Positions 53,077-61,775 of a stretch of 64,000 bases of DNA are shown here, in pieces. Every line of letters begins with the position of its first letter. The stretch's first letter is position 1. This DNA comes from Streptomyces sp. CB02261 (GTDB lineage Bacteria > Actinomycetota > Actinomycetes > Streptomycetales > Streptomycetaceae), in the NCBI RefSeq assembly GCF_001905665.1, contig NZ_LIVX01000002.1, positions 445,420-509,419 of the forward strand, given 5' to 3'. The position numbers and the translations under genes are program-made. A model generated the notes under the pieces. It did not search any database. It was not told where the DNA came from and was given only the letters and a program-made list of their open reading frames with translations.

Positions 53077-54228
53077 TCAGGGAGCCGGCGGCAGCGCTTC
53101 CGGCGGCGGCTCCGGGAGCGGCGGCGCGTCCCGGAAGCGGCGGCGGTCCCGGGCGCCGGGAGGGGCGTCGGCGAGCCGGACCACCGTGCCGTCGCGGCCC
53201 GCCACCACCGGCTTCGCCGAGCGGGCGGCCTTGGCCTGGTACTGGGCCGCGTCGGCGAGCCGGAAGAGCCGGCGGGCCGACCTGAGCGGGCCGATGGGGT
53301 CTCCCGTGGACGCGACCCCGCAGGCCACGCCCTCCCCCAGCTCCAGTTCCGCCGCCCTTACGCAGAGCTCCTCGGCGACCGCGACCACCTCGTCCGCCGT
53401 CGGGCCGACCGTGAGCAGGCAGAACTCGTCGCCGCCGAGGCGGGCCGCGAGGGCGCCGTGGAGCTTGGCGCCGCAGCGGGAGAGGACGGAGCCGAAGCGT
53501 TCCAGGAGCCGGTCCCCGACCGCGTGGCCATGGGTGTCGTTGACGCGCTTGAGGCCGTTGAGGTCGCAGACCATCAGGCTGACGACGGAACCGTCCGCCC
53601 GGTAGCGCTCGATGGCCTCGTCCAGACGGGTGTCGACGGCCCGGCGGTTGGCGAGACCGGTGAGGGGGTCGGTGAAGGCCAGCTTGCGCACCTCCTCCAG
53701 GCGCTCGGCCTGGGCGATGCCCGCCGCGACGACCGCCGAGAGCACGGTCGCGAAGTCGGCGTCGGCCCGGGTGAAAGGTTTCACCTCCGGTGGACGGGCC
53801 ACGTACAGCTCGCCCCACGCCCGGCCGTGCAGCACGATCGGCGCGACCACGCAGCAGCCCCGGCCCCGCTTGCGCAGGCCCGTCACCCGGCCCGTCGGCA
53901 GCGGGTCGCGGGCGGTCTCCACCCAGGCGTCCGGCTCCCCGCCGCGCGCCCACCTGGCGTGCAGGAACTCGGTGATCTCGGGGAACTGGTGGACCGGATA
54001 CGTCTCCGAGTCCGGGAACTCCTCCTCCCCCACGGCCCGCTCCCCCGCGTTCACCAGGACCTTGAGGCGGCCGTGGTCCCGCTGCCAGACCGACAGGGCG
54101 GCGAAGCTCCCGTCGAGCCCGTCGCAGGACCCGAGCGCCGCCGCCCGCCAGAACTCGCGTGGAGTGTGCGCCGCCGCCATCCCCTGCGCCAGCGCCACCA
54201 CGGCCCGCAACCGCCCGTCCTCACCCAT
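53077..54228 (-). CDS. cdgE: GAF-GGDEF diguanylate cyclase
   Basis: 383 aa. Residues 1-170 form a GAF domain (HTPREFWRAAALGSCDGL, CCVVAPIVLHGRAWGELYVARPP). Residues 185-345 form a GGDEF domain with AFTDPLTGLANRRAVD, DLNGLKRVNDTHGHAVGD and ARLGGDEF, so the active site is intact and it should make c-di-GMP. There is no RxxD inhibitory site in front of the motif, so product inhibition is not expected. The C terminus is Pro-rich. The symbol rests on my memory of the conserved Streptomyces gene beside hutH. No EAL domain is present. Confidence 0.88.
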   Translation of the reverse strand: MGEDGRLRAVVALAQGMAAAHTPREFWRAAALGSCDGLDGSFAALSVWQRDHGRLKVLVNAGERAVGEEEFPDSETYPVHQFPEITEFLHARWARGGEPDAWVETARDPLPTGRVTGLRKRGRGCCVVAPIVLHGRAWGELYVARPPEVKPFTRADADFATVLSAVVAAGIAQAERLEEVRKLAFTDPLTGLANRRAVDTRLDEAIERYRADGSVVSLMVCDLNGLKRVNDTHGHAVGDRLLERFGSVLSRCGAKLHGALAARLGGDEFCLLTVGPTADEVVAVAEELCVRAAELELGEGVACGVASTGDPIGPLRSARRLFRLADAAQYQAKAARSAKPVVAGRDGTVVRLADAPPGARDRRRFRDAPPLPEPPPEALPPAP

Positions 54229-54290
54229 TTCTCCAGCTTAGGGACGTTTCTACCGTTTTCCCTTTCGAGACGTCACCGTCCGTGACATTT

Positions 54291-54345
54291 GGTACAGAAC
54301 CGAAGGGTACGGAACGGCAAGGTCCGGAGCGGAAGGGTACGGAAC
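54291..54345. repeat. Short imperfect tandem repeats (GGTACGGAAC family)
   Basis: Four related units (GGTACAGAAC 54291-54300; AAGGGTACGGAAC 54303-54315; AAGGTCCGGAGC 54319-54330; AAGGGTACGGAAC 54333-54345) repeat with a period near 15 nt between the GGDEF gene start and the enoyl-CoA hydratase stop. Confidence 0.55.
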
Positions 54346-54353
54346 CGGTGGGA

Positions 54354-55151
54354 TCACTCACCCGGCCAGTTCGGCTTCCGCTTCTCGTTGAAGGCCGCCA
54401 CGCCCTCCGCCCGGTCCCCCGAGAACGCCACCGAGCGCCAGGCCGCGTCCTCGACCTCCAGGCCAGCCCGCAGGTCGAGGCCCTGGCCGAGCCGCATCGC
54501 CTTCTTCGCCGCGCGCAGCCCGACCGGCGAGTTCGCCGCGATCCGCCCCGCGAGCTCCAGGGCGGCCGTCCGCGCGTCGTCCTCCAGGAGGTCGACGAGG
54601 CCCAGCGCGCGGGCCTCCGCCGCCTCCACCCGCCGGGCCGTGAAGACCAGCTCGGCGGCGCGCGCCGCGCCCACCCGGCGCGGGAGCAGCTGCGTACCGC
54701 CGCCGCCGGGGATGACGCCCACGGACACCTCGGGGAGGCCGACCACGGCGGTGGCGTCGGCCACGATCACGTCGCAGGCGAGCGCCAGCTCGAAGCCGCC
54801 GCCGAGGGCGAAGCCGTGCACGGCGGCGATCGTCGGCATGGGGAGTTCGAGGACGCCGGTGTAGGCGGCGCGGGCGGTCGGCCGCTGGCGGACCAGCTCG
54901 GCGTCGGTGAAGGAGTTGCGCTCCTTGAGGTCGGCGCCGACGCAGAAGGCGCGGTCGTTGGAGGAGGTGAGGACGGTGACGCGGACCGAGGGGTCGGCGG
55001 CGAGCGCGTCACAGGCGGCCCCGAGGGAGCGGGCCATCTCGGAGGAGACGGCGTTCATCGCCTTGGGCCGGTCGAGCACCAGCTCGGCGACGTGACCCTC
55101 GCCCCCGTCCTTCCGGACCACCACGAACTCACCGAAGCGCTGCTCGGACAT
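54354..55151 (-). CDS. Enoyl-CoA hydratase/isomerase
   Basis: 265 aa crotonase fold. AFCVGADLKER and AVHGFALGGGFELALACD form the oxyanion hole; PEVSVGVIPGGGGTQLLPR carries the second catalytic region, with Glu in the usual position of the first Glu (LPEVSVG). It hydrates enoyl-CoA in fatty acid or branched amino acid breakdown, cytoplasmic. The adjacent propionyl-CoA carboxylase genes fit odd-chain or branched acid use. GGAGG precedes ATG 55151. Confidence 0.9.
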   Translation of the reverse strand: MSEQRFGEFVVVRKDGGEGHVAELVLDRPKAMNAVSSEMARSLGAACDALAADPSVRVTVLTSSNDRAFCVGADLKERNSFTDAELVRQRPTARAAYTGVLELPMPTIAAVHGFALGGGFELALACDVIVADATAVVGLPEVSVGVIPGGGGTQLLPRRVGAARAAELVFTARRVEAAEARALGLVDLLEDDARTAALELAGRIAANSPVGLRAAKKAMRLGQGLDLRAGLEVEDAAWRSVAFSGDRAEGVAAFNEKRKPNWPGE

Positions 55152-55215
55152 GACCGCACACCCTCCCGACCAAGACCTGCCCGTTAACGGCTGTTAACAG
55201 GCGTCGGCCCTGATC

Positions 55216-56355
55216 CTAGGTCGGGCGGCGGGTCAGGAGCCAGGGTTCGATGACGCCGAGGCCCCGGACCGGGCGCTGCCACATCGGCTGGAGCGCGAAA
55301 CGGTACGTGGCGGGCTTGCGCCCCTCCTTCTCGGCGTGGGCCGCCTGCTCCGCGGCCTCCGCCTCCGAGACGGGCGCCTCGCCGGTCCTGGACAGCTCCT
55401 CCGCGAGCGCGCCGTCGACGAGGACGGCGTCCTTCGGGGCTATCGAGGTCAGCCGGCTGGCCAGGTTCACGGTGGTGCCGAAGACGTCGCCCATCCGGGT
55501 CGTCACGGTGCCGAAGGCGATGCCGACGCGCAGCGCGGGCATCGTCTCGTCGTGGCCGAGGGTCTCGATCAGGCGCAGCGCGATCTCGGCGGCCGTGCCG
55601 GCGTCGTCGGCGGCGTACAGCACCTCGTCGCCGAGGGTCTTGATGAGCCGGCCGCCGTGCGCGGCGACGAGGTCGGCGCAGGTCGTCTCGAAGGCCTCGA
55701 CCAGTTCGCCGAGCTCCTCCTCCTCCAGGCGCCGGGTGAGCCGGGTGAAGCCGACGAGGTCCGCGAAGCCGACGGCGAGCCGCCGGTCGACCATCTCCTC
55801 GTCGTCGGCGGCCTGCACGACCCGGCCGGTGGCGGCGGCGAGCTGCCGCCGCCAGACGTAGATCAGGAACTCCTCCAGCTCGGGGAGGAGCAGTTCGACC
55901 AGGGGGTACGTGACCTCCGTGCGGGTCATGCCGGGCTCGGGCGGCTCGGTGAGGCCCTCCAGGAAGGAGTCGATCTGCCACTCGGCGAGCCGGGCGGTGG
56001 TCTGCCCGGTGGAACGGGCGACCTGCACGGCCATCGGCTCGCTGAGCAGCCCGGCCTCGACGAGACCGGCGAGCCGCCGCAGCGCGAGGACGTCGGCCTC
56101 GGTGAGGGCCTTGGCCTGGCCGATGTCGGCGAAGCCCATGGCGCGCCAGAAGCGGGAGGCGAGTTCCATGGAGACGCCGGCGGTGCGGGCGGCCTGGAAC
56201 GGGGTGTAGCGGCGGTCGGCGCCGAGGATGAGCTGTTCGAGGCGGATGGCGAGCGGGTCGTCGGTCGGCTCGACCGTGTGGTCGACCTCGTGATGGGGGG
56301 TGGGGTACGTGGGAGGCTCGGGCGTGCCGCCCGAGTTCTCGTCGTCGACGGTCAC
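55216..56355 (-). CDS. cya: Class III adenylate cyclase
   Basis: 379 aa from GTG 56355 (AGGAGG 6 nt upstream). N-terminal helical region about 1-185 (QLILGADRRYTPFQAARTAG is a conserved start of actinobacterial Cya), then the cyclase domain: VGFADLVGFTRLTRRL (metal Asp), GGRLIKTLGDEVLYAA (adenine-binding Lys and second metal Asp), GIAFGTVTTRMGDVFGTTVNLASRL (transition-state Asn/Arg). It makes cAMP, needed for germination and development in Streptomyces. No membrane helix is evident. Confidence 0.94.
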   Translation of the reverse strand: MTVDDENSGGTPEPPTYPTPHHEVDHTVEPTDDPLAIRLEQLILGADRRYTPFQAARTAGVSMELASRFWRAMGFADIGQAKALTEADVLALRRLAGLVEAGLLSEPMAVQVARSTGQTTARLAEWQIDSFLEGLTEPPEPGMTRTEVTYPLVELLLPELEEFLIYVWRRQLAAATGRVVQAADDEEMVDRRLAVGFADLVGFTRLTRRLEEEELGELVEAFETTCADLVAAHGGRLIKTLGDEVLYAADDAGTAAEIALRLIETLGHDETMPALRVGIAFGTVTTRMGDVFGTTVNLASRLTSIAPKDAVLVDGALAEELSRTGEAPVSEAEAAEQAAHAEKEGRKPATYRFALQPMWQRPVRGLGVIEPWLLTRRPT

Positions 56356-56527
56356 CGGCCGCCTCCTGCCCGTTCCCTGCCCACTTGCCCTGCCGATCTG
56401 TCGCCTGGATCGCGGTCCACGATACGGCAGGTGTGGGCTGGCTCACGCGCCGACGGCCTGCGGCGTCCGTTCTCGGACGTGGTGGTGCGGGCGCTCCCGG
56501 TGGTCGGCCCGGGGGCCCGCACCCGGG

Positions 56528-57373
56528 TCAGCTCCGCAGGTGGACGATGTCGCCCGCGCCCACGGCCTCCGTGCCGCCGCCCTCCGTGGCCACGACCAGG
56601 CGGCCGTCGCCGTCCAGGGCCACCGCCTCGCCCTCCAGCATGCGTTCGCCGGGGAGGTCGGCCCTGACCCGGCGGCCGAGGGTGGCGCAGCCGGCCGCGT
56701 AGGCCGCCTGGAGGCCGGAGGCCTCGGGGTCGCCGTCGGCCCGTACCCAGTCGCCGTACCACTGCTCGAAGGACCGCAGGACGGCCCGCAGCAGGGTGTC
56801 GCGGTCGGTGGAGACCGCGTCGGCGAGGAGGAGGGAGCCGGCGCCGGGGACGGGCAGCTCGTCCTCACGGAGGGTGACGTTGAGGCCGAGGCCGATGACG
56901 ACGGCGTCCGTGCCGGCGCGTTCGGCGAGGATGCCGCCGGTCTTGCGTTCCTCGCCGCCGACGGAAACCAGCAGGTCGTTGGGCCACTTGAGCGACATGT
57001 CGACGCCGGCGGACTTCGCGAGGCCGGTCGCGGCGGCCACGCCGGTGAGCAGCGGCAGCCAGCCCCAGCGGTGGACGGGCACGTCCGGCTTGAGGAGGAC
57101 GGAGACGAAGAGGCCGGAGCGGGCGGGCGCGGTCCAGCTGCGGTCGAGGCGGCCGCGGCCCGAGGTCTGCTCCTCGGCGACGAGCACGGCGCCCCCGGGC
57201 AGCTCGTCGGCGCGGGCGGCGAGGTCGCTGTTGGTGGATCCGGTGGTCGGGACCACGTCGAGCGAGGTCCACAGGCCGTCGGGGAGGACGAGTGCGCGGC
57301 GCAGCGCGGCGGTGTTCAGCGGGGGCCGGTCGAGGTCGGACCAGGGTCCGCCGGAGCCTTGGGAGGACGTCAT
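56528..57373 (-). CDS. birA: Biotin-[acetyl-CoA-carboxylase] ligase
   Basis: 281 aa, without an N-terminal DNA-binding domain, so it is a pure ligase. TTGSTNSDLAARA, AEEQTSGRGRLDRSW (biotinyl-AMP loop), LSLKWPNDLLV and GGILAER are the catalytic blocks. A small C-terminal SH3-like part follows. It biotinylates carboxyl carrier domains; its neighbours are the carboxylase beta and epsilon genes, divergent across a 134-bp gap that holds a palindrome. Confidence 0.94.
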   Translation of the reverse strand: MTSSQGSGGPWSDLDRPPLNTAALRRALVLPDGLWTSLDVVPTTGSTNSDLAARADELPGGAVLVAEEQTSGRGRLDRSWTAPARSGLFVSVLLKPDVPVHRWGWLPLLTGVAAATGLAKSAGVDMSLKWPNDLLVSVGGEERKTGGILAERAGTDAVVIGLGLNVTLREDELPVPGAGSLLLADAVSTDRDTLLRAVLRSFEQWYGDWVRADGDPEASGLQAAYAAGCATLGRRVRADLPGERMLEGEAVALDGDGRLVVATEGGGTEAVGAGDIVHLRS

Positions 57374-57414
57374 GCAAGCCAGACTAGGTGTGGCAAAGAC
57401 CGCAGTGCCGAACC

Positions 57415-57430
57415 GTATCGGCGTCGATAC
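57415..57430. promoter_or_regulatory. Palindrome in the birA-pccB divergent promoter region
   Basis: GTATCG-N4-CGATAC is a perfect 6-bp inverted repeat centred in the gap between the divergent genes, followed by a direct repeat CAGTAGC. Its position suits an operator controlling one or both genes. Confidence 0.45.
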
Positions 57431-57507
57431 GCTACGCCTCAGTAGCTGAGCAGTAGCCCATTCGTAGTCAACGAACCCCCCGTGACCAGGCAGGGAGCCG
57501 CATCCCG

Positions 57508-59100
57508 ATGTCCGAGCCGGCAGAGCAGTACGAGATCGACATTCACACGACCGCAGGCAAGATCGCGGACCTCAAGCGCCGTATCGACGAGGCCACCCAT
57601 GCCGGCTCGGAGCGTGCGGTGGAGAAGCAGCACGCGAAGGGCAAGCTGACCGCGCGCGAACGGATCGCCCTCCTCCTCGACGAGGGCTCCTTCGTCGAGC
57701 TGGACGAGCTGGCCCGGCACCGGTCGACGAACTTCGGCCTGGAGAAGAACCGCCCGTACGGCGACGGTGTCGTCACCGGCTACGGCACGGTCGACGGGCG
57801 TCCGGTGGCCGTGTTCTCGCAGGACTTCACGGTCTTCGGCGGTGCGCTCGGCGAGACGTACGGCCAGAAGATCATCAAGGTGATGGACTTCGCGCTGAAG
57901 ACGGGCTGCCCGGTCGTCGGCATCAACGACTCCGGCGGCGCCCGCATCCAGGAGGGCGTGAGCGCGCTCGGCATGTACGGCGAGATCTTCCGCCGCAACA
58001 CCCACGCCTCCGGTGTGATCCCGCAGATCTCGCTGGTCGTGGGCCCGTGCGCGGGCGGTGCGGTGTACTCGCCCGCGATCACCGACTTCACGGTGATGGT
58101 GGACCAGACCTCGCACATGTTCATCACGGGTCCCGACGTCATCAAGACGGTGACCGGTGAGGACGTGGGCTTCGAGGAGCTGGGCGGCGCCCGGACGCAC
58201 AACGCGACCTCGGGCGTGGCGCACCACATGGCGGGGGACGAGAAGGACGCCATCGAGTACGTGAAGTCCCTGCTGTCCTACCTTCCGTCGAACAACCTCT
58301 CGGAGGCGCCGGCGTTCCCTGAGGTCGCGGACACCGAGGTGTCGGACGAGGACCGGGAGCTGGACACGCTGATCCCGGACTCGGCGAACCAGCCGTACGA
58401 CATGCACCGGGTCATCGAGCACGTCCTGGACGACGGCGAGTTCCTGGAGACGCAGGCGCTGTTCGCGCCGAACATCGTGACCGGTTTCGGCCGGGTGGAG
58501 GGCTTCCCCGTCGGCGTGGTGGCGAACCAGCCGATGCAGTTCGCGGGCTGCCTGGACATCGACGCCTCCGAGAAGGCGGCGCGGTTCGTCCGCACCTGCG
58601 ACGCGTTCAACATCCCGGTCCTGACCTTCGTGGACGTGCCGGGCTTCCTGCCGGGCGTGGACCAGGAGTACGGCGGCATCATCCGGCGCGGCGCGAAGCT
58701 GATCTACGCCTACGCGGAGGCCACCGTCCCGCTGATCACGGTCATCACGCGGAAGGCCTTCGGCGGCGCGTACGACGTCATGGGCTCCAAGCACCTGGGC
58801 GCGGACCTGAACCTGGCGTGGCCGACGGCGCAGATCGCGGTCATGGGCGCGCAGGGCGCGGTCAACATCCTGCACCGCCGCACCATCGCCGAGGCGGAGG
58901 ACCAGGAGTCGGAGCGGGCGCGGCTGATCCGCGAGTACGAGGACACCCTGCTCAACCCGTACACGGCGGCCGAGCGCGGCTACATCGACGGCGTGATCCT
59001 GCCCTCGGACACCCGCCCGCAGATCGTGAAGGGCCTGCGTCAGCTGCGGACGAAGCGAGAATCCCTGCCTCCGAAGAAGCACGGCAACATCCCGCTCTAG
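57508..59100 (+). CDS. pccB: Propionyl-CoA carboxylase beta subunit (carboxyltransferase)
   Basis: 530 aa. Carboxyltransferase with two crotonase-like halves; [32 protein letters not shown] and [16 protein letters not shown]. The Asp at residue 423 (GAYDVM) corresponds to Asp422 in S. coelicolor PccB, which sets preference for propionyl-CoA (established from structural work on that enzyme). It makes methylmalonyl-CoA with the biotinylated alpha subunit. GGGAG lies 9 nt before ATG 57508. pccE follows in the same operon. Confidence 0.95.
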   Translation: MSEPAEQYEIDIHTTAGKIADLKRRIDEATHAGSERAVEKQHAKGKLTARERIALLLDEGSFVELDELARHRSTNFGLEKNRPYGDGVVTGYGTVDGRPVAVFSQDFTVFGGALGETYGQKIIKVMDFALKTGCPVVGINDSGGARIQEGVSALGMYGEIFRRNTHASGVIPQISLVVGPCAGGAVYSPAITDFTVMVDQTSHMFITGPDVIKTVTGEDVGFEELGGARTHNATSGVAHHMAGDEKDAIEYVKSLLSYLPSNNLSEAPAFPEVADTEVSDEDRELDTLIPDSANQPYDMHRVIEHVLDDGEFLETQALFAPNIVTGFGRVEGFPVGVVANQPMQFAGCLDIDASEKAARFVRTCDAFNIPVLTFVDVPGFLPGVDQEYGGIIRRGAKLIYAYAEATVPLITVITRKAFGGAYDVMGSKHLGADLNLAWPTAQIAVMGAQGAVNILHRRTIAEAEDQESERARLIREYEDTLLNPYTAAERGYIDGVILPSDTRPQIVKGLRQLRTKRESLPPKKHGNIPL

Positions 59101-59132
59101 GCCTCCCCGGACCGGACCTGCAAGGAGTCGAC

Positions 59133-59345
59133 ATGATCAAGGTCGTACGAGGAAACCCGACCCCGGAGGAGTTGGCCGCCGCACTGGCGGTGGTTCAGGC
59201 ACGGGCCGCGGCGACGGCGGCGGCGTCCGCCGGGAGCGGCGGCCCGGTGGTCCCGGAGGGCTGGTCGGACCCGTCCCGCATCGCGCGCGCGGTGCGGCAC
59301 CGGCCGGGCCCGCGGGCCTGGGCGAGGTCGTACTGGCCCGTGTAG
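59133..59345 (+). CDS. pccE: Acyl-CoA carboxylase epsilon subunit
   Basis: 70 aa. MIKVVRGNPTPEELAAALAVV is the hallmark start, and SRIARAVRHRPGPRAWARSYWP the C terminus. Epsilon subunits are found in actinomycetes and increase activity of the alpha-beta complex. AAGGAG precedes ATG 59133 by 6 nt. It lies 32 nt after pccB, one operon, with a terminator after it. Confidence 0.95.
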   Translation: MIKVVRGNPTPEELAAALAVVQARAAATAAASAGSGGPVVPEGWSDPSRIARAVRHRPGPRAWARSYWPV

Positions 59346-59357
59346 TCCTCGCACGGT

Positions 59358-59394
59358 GAGAGACCGGGCCCCCTGGACGGGGGTCCGGCCTCTC
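59358..59394. terminator. Terminator after pccE and the MFS gene
   Basis: A 16-bp stem with two imperfect pairs (59358-59373 with 59379-59394) and a 5-nt loop lies between convergent genes. Confidence 0.65.
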
Positions 59395-59411
59395 GCATGC
59401 CCCGGCACCGG

Positions 59412-60776
59412 TCACGTACGGCGGAGGAAGAGGCCGGACAGGACGGCTCCGGCGGCGACGATCGCGGCGTTGACGAGGACGGCGAGGCCGATGCCGTCGA
59501 GCAGCACGGGGCTGGTGACGACGACGGCGCTCATGATCGGGGTGCCCATGGTGATGCCGATCTGCTGGGTCATGGTCGCGAGCCCGGTCGCCGTGCCCTG
59601 CTCGTGGTCCGGGATGCCGGAGGTGGCGGTGACCATGAAGCCGACGATGGCGAGCATGTTGCCGACGCCGCCCGCGAAGGTGGCGGCGAGCAGCAGCCAG
59701 AGGCTGCCCCGGTCGTCGCCGAGCCCGTACAGGGCGAGGGTCGCGACGGCCTGGAGGAGCCCGCCGGCGACGAGCGCGGTGCGGGCGCCGTGGCGGCCGA
59801 TGAAGCGGGACGCGAGCACCCCGCCGAGGACCGTGCCGGCGCCGAGGACGCCGAAGGACAGTCCGGCGGCGAGCGGGGAGAAGCCCAGGACGTCCTGGAG
59901 GTAGAGCGTCATCAGGAAGACCAGCGAGGTCTCGGTCACGAAGGCGACGAGCCCGGCGACGTTGCCCCAGACGACGGTGCGGCGGGTGAGGATCCGCACC
60001 GGCACGAGGGGCGAGGCGGACCGCCGCTCCACGAACCAGAAGGCGACGAGCAGGGCTACCCCGGCGACCAGGGCCAGGGGCTCGGTGGTCAGTCCGTAGA
60101 CGAGGGCGAGGAGTCCGGCGGTGACGGTGATCGCGCCGGGGACGTCGAGGCGGGGGCGGACGGCCGGGCGGCTCTCCTTCAGGACGACGGGGGCGACGAG
60201 GAGGACGGCGAGGACCACCGGCACGTTGACGAGGAAGGCCCAGCGCCAGGAGAGCAGGTCGGTGAGGACGCCGCCGAGGATCGCGCCGGTGGTGAATCCG
60301 GCGGACATCAGGGCGCCGTTGAGGCCGAGCGCGCGGGCGCGCAGGGGGCCTTCGGGGAAGGAGGAGGTGAGCAGGGAGAGCCCGGCGGGGGTGACGGCGG
60401 CGGTGGCGAGGCCCTGCGCGACACGGGCGGCCATCAGCGTCTCGGGGCCCGTGGCGAGGCCGCCGACGAGGGAGGAGACGCCGAGGAGGGCCATGCCGCC
60501 GAGGAAGAGGCGGCGGCGCCCGACGAGGTCGGCGACGCGCCCGAAGAGCAGGGTGAAGCCGGCGGCGGCGAGGGCGAAGGCGGTGGCGATCCACTGGAGG
60601 CCGCCGAGCGTGAAGCCCAGGCCCTCGCCGATGACGGGCAGGGCGACGTTCAGGATCGAGAAGTCCACGGCCAGCATGAACTGGGCCAGGAGGAGGACGA
60701 CGAGGACGAGCCGCATCCGGCCGGTCATCCGGGTGTCGAGGTGGTCCACGGGCTTGGGGAGATCCAGGGCAACCAT
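59412..60776 (-). CDS. MFS drug efflux transporter
   Basis: 454 aa with about 14 hydrophobic segments. VDFSILNVALPVIGEGLGF (motif D1 type), GRVADLVGRRRLFLGG (motif A) and ARVAQGLATAAVTPAGLSLL (motif C region) place it in the EmrB/QacA (DHA2) drug-proton antiporters. It is divergent from a TetR regulator and the gap has a clear dyad, so it is very likely repressed by that protein. The substrate is unknown. Confidence 0.92.
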   Translation of the reverse strand: MVALDLPKPVDHLDTRMTGRMRLVLVVLLLAQFMLAVDFSILNVALPVIGEGLGFTLGGLQWIATAFALAAAGFTLLFGRVADLVGRRRLFLGGMALLGVSSLVGGLATGPETLMAARVAQGLATAAVTPAGLSLLTSSFPEGPLRARALGLNGALMSAGFTTGAILGGVLTDLLSWRWAFLVNVPVVLAVLLVAPVVLKESRPAVRPRLDVPGAITVTAGLLALVYGLTTEPLALVAGVALLVAFWFVERRSASPLVPVRILTRRTVVWGNVAGLVAFVTETSLVFLMTLYLQDVLGFSPLAAGLSFGVLGAGTVLGGVLASRFIGRHGARTALVAGGLLQAVATLALYGLGDDRGSLWLLLAATFAGGVGNMLAIVGFMVTATSGIPDHEQGTATGLATMTQQIGITMGTPIMSAVVVTSPVLLDGIGLAVLVNAAIVAAGAVLSGLFLRRT

Positions 60777-60787
60777 GCGTACGACCC

Positions 60788-60813
60788 CTTAATGGGAGAC
60801 TGGTTCCGTTAAG
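60788..60813. promoter_or_regulatory. Probable TetR operator between the MFS and TetR genes
   Basis: CTTAATGG (60788-60795), 10-nt spacer, CCGTTAAG (60806-60813): an inverted repeat with one mismatch. A third related half-site CTAATGG lies at 60844-60850, before the TetR start. Confidence 0.6.
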
Positions 60814-60864
60814 ATGTCCCGTACCGTAGCAGAGTCGATGGAGCTAATGGAACAGGAGACCCGT

Positions 60865-61500
60865 TTGACCGAGAGCCAGCCGGCCTCGCCCGGCACCCCG
60901 GCCTCCCCCGGCACCCTGCGCCCCGGCGGCCGCACCGCGAAGGTCCGCAGAGCCGTCCTCGACGCCACCCAGGACGCCCTCGCCGAGAGCGGCTTCCACG
61001 CCCTGAACATGGACCGGATCGCGGCGGCCGCCGGCGTCGGCAAGACCACCGTGTACCGCCGCTGGGGCTCCCCCGTCGGCCTCGTCACCGACCTCCTGCA
61101 CGACATGGCCGAGCAGTCCCTGCCCGCCTCCGACACCGGCTGCCTCACCGGCGACCTGCGGGCCAACGCCGAACTCGTCCGGGACACCCTCACCGACCCC
61201 CGGATGGGCGCCGTCTTCCGCGCGGTCATCGCCGCGGGCGCCTGCGACGAGGGGTGCGCCCGCGCCCTCGCCGACTTCTACCGGACCCGGCTCGCCGAAT
61301 GGGCCCCCGTCGTCGCCCGGGGCGAGGCGCGCGGCGAGATCCCCGCCGGCACCGACCCGGTCGAGCTGCTCCGCGCCGTCTCCGCCCCGCTCTACTACCG
61401 CTTCACCGTCACCCGGGAGGAGCTGACCGCGGCCGTGGTGGAACGGGCGGTCTCCGCGGCGCTCGCGGCGGCGCGGGACGGGGTGTTCCTCCGCGAATAG
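60865..61500 (+). CDS. TetR-family repressor
   Basis: 211 aa from TTG 60865, chosen because AGGAG lies 6 nt upstream and homologues begin near the Pro-rich stretch; ATGs at 60814, 60838 and 60847 are in frame but have no good ribosome binding site. HTH domain: TAKVRRAVLDATQDALAES, NMDRIAAAAGVGKTTVYRRWGSPVGL. The C-terminal ligand domain has TDPRMGAVFRAVIAAGACDEGCARALADF. It probably represses the divergent MFS gene and itself. A 14-bp terminator follows. Confidence 0.92.
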   Translation: MTESQPASPGTPASPGTLRPGGRTAKVRRAVLDATQDALAESGFHALNMDRIAAAAGVGKTTVYRRWGSPVGLVTDLLHDMAEQSLPASDTGCLTGDLRANAELVRDTLTDPRMGAVFRAVIAAGACDEGCARALADFYRTRLAEWAPVVARGEARGEIPAGTDPVELLRAVSAPLYYRFTVTREELTAAVVERAVSAALAAARDGVFLRE

Positions 61501-61512
61501 TCCTTCCGCACG

Positions 61513-61544
61513 GGGGCGCCTGAGTATCCGTACTCAGGCGCCCC
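61513..61544 (+). terminator. Terminator of the tetR gene
   Basis: Perfect 14-bp stem (GGGGCGCCTGAGTA at 61513-61526, partner at 61531-61544) with a 4-nt loop, 13 nt after the stop. Confidence 0.75.
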
Positions 61545-61571
61545 ACCGGCCCCGGCCGCAGGATCGGAGGC

Positions 61572-61700
61572 ATGTTGTGGTCCGACCCGGAGAACGAGCC
61601 GCCGAAGTTCATGCGCGACATGCAGGCGATGCTCCGCCGCGCGGGCGTGCTGCTCGCCCTGGCGATGGTGGTGGGCATGTTCGCGGTCAGCGCCCGCTAG
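61572..61700 (+). CDS. Small membrane protein, 42 aa
   Basis: 42 aa: a polar start (MLWSDPENEPPKFMRDMQ), an Arg pair, and one helix (AGVLLALAMVVGMFAVSA). GGAGG ends 1 nt before the ATG, closer than usual; a TTG at the second codon would have normal spacing. I recall similar short proteins upstream of maf in Streptomyces, which supports it. Function unknown. Confidence 0.6.
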   Translation: MLWSDPENEPPKFMRDMQAMLRRAGVLLALAMVVGMFAVSAR

Positions 61701-61763
61701 CGGGCGCGCCGCCGATCATGCCCGGCCCGATCGGGATGACACCGCGCGGAGCCGCCCACTGGC

Positions 61764-61775
61764 TACGCTGCCCCC
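61764..61775 (+). promoter_or_regulatory. Leaderless-type -10 box for maf
   Basis: TACGCT at 61764-61769 ends 6 nt before the ATG at 61776 and no ribosome binding site is present. Confidence 0.45.
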
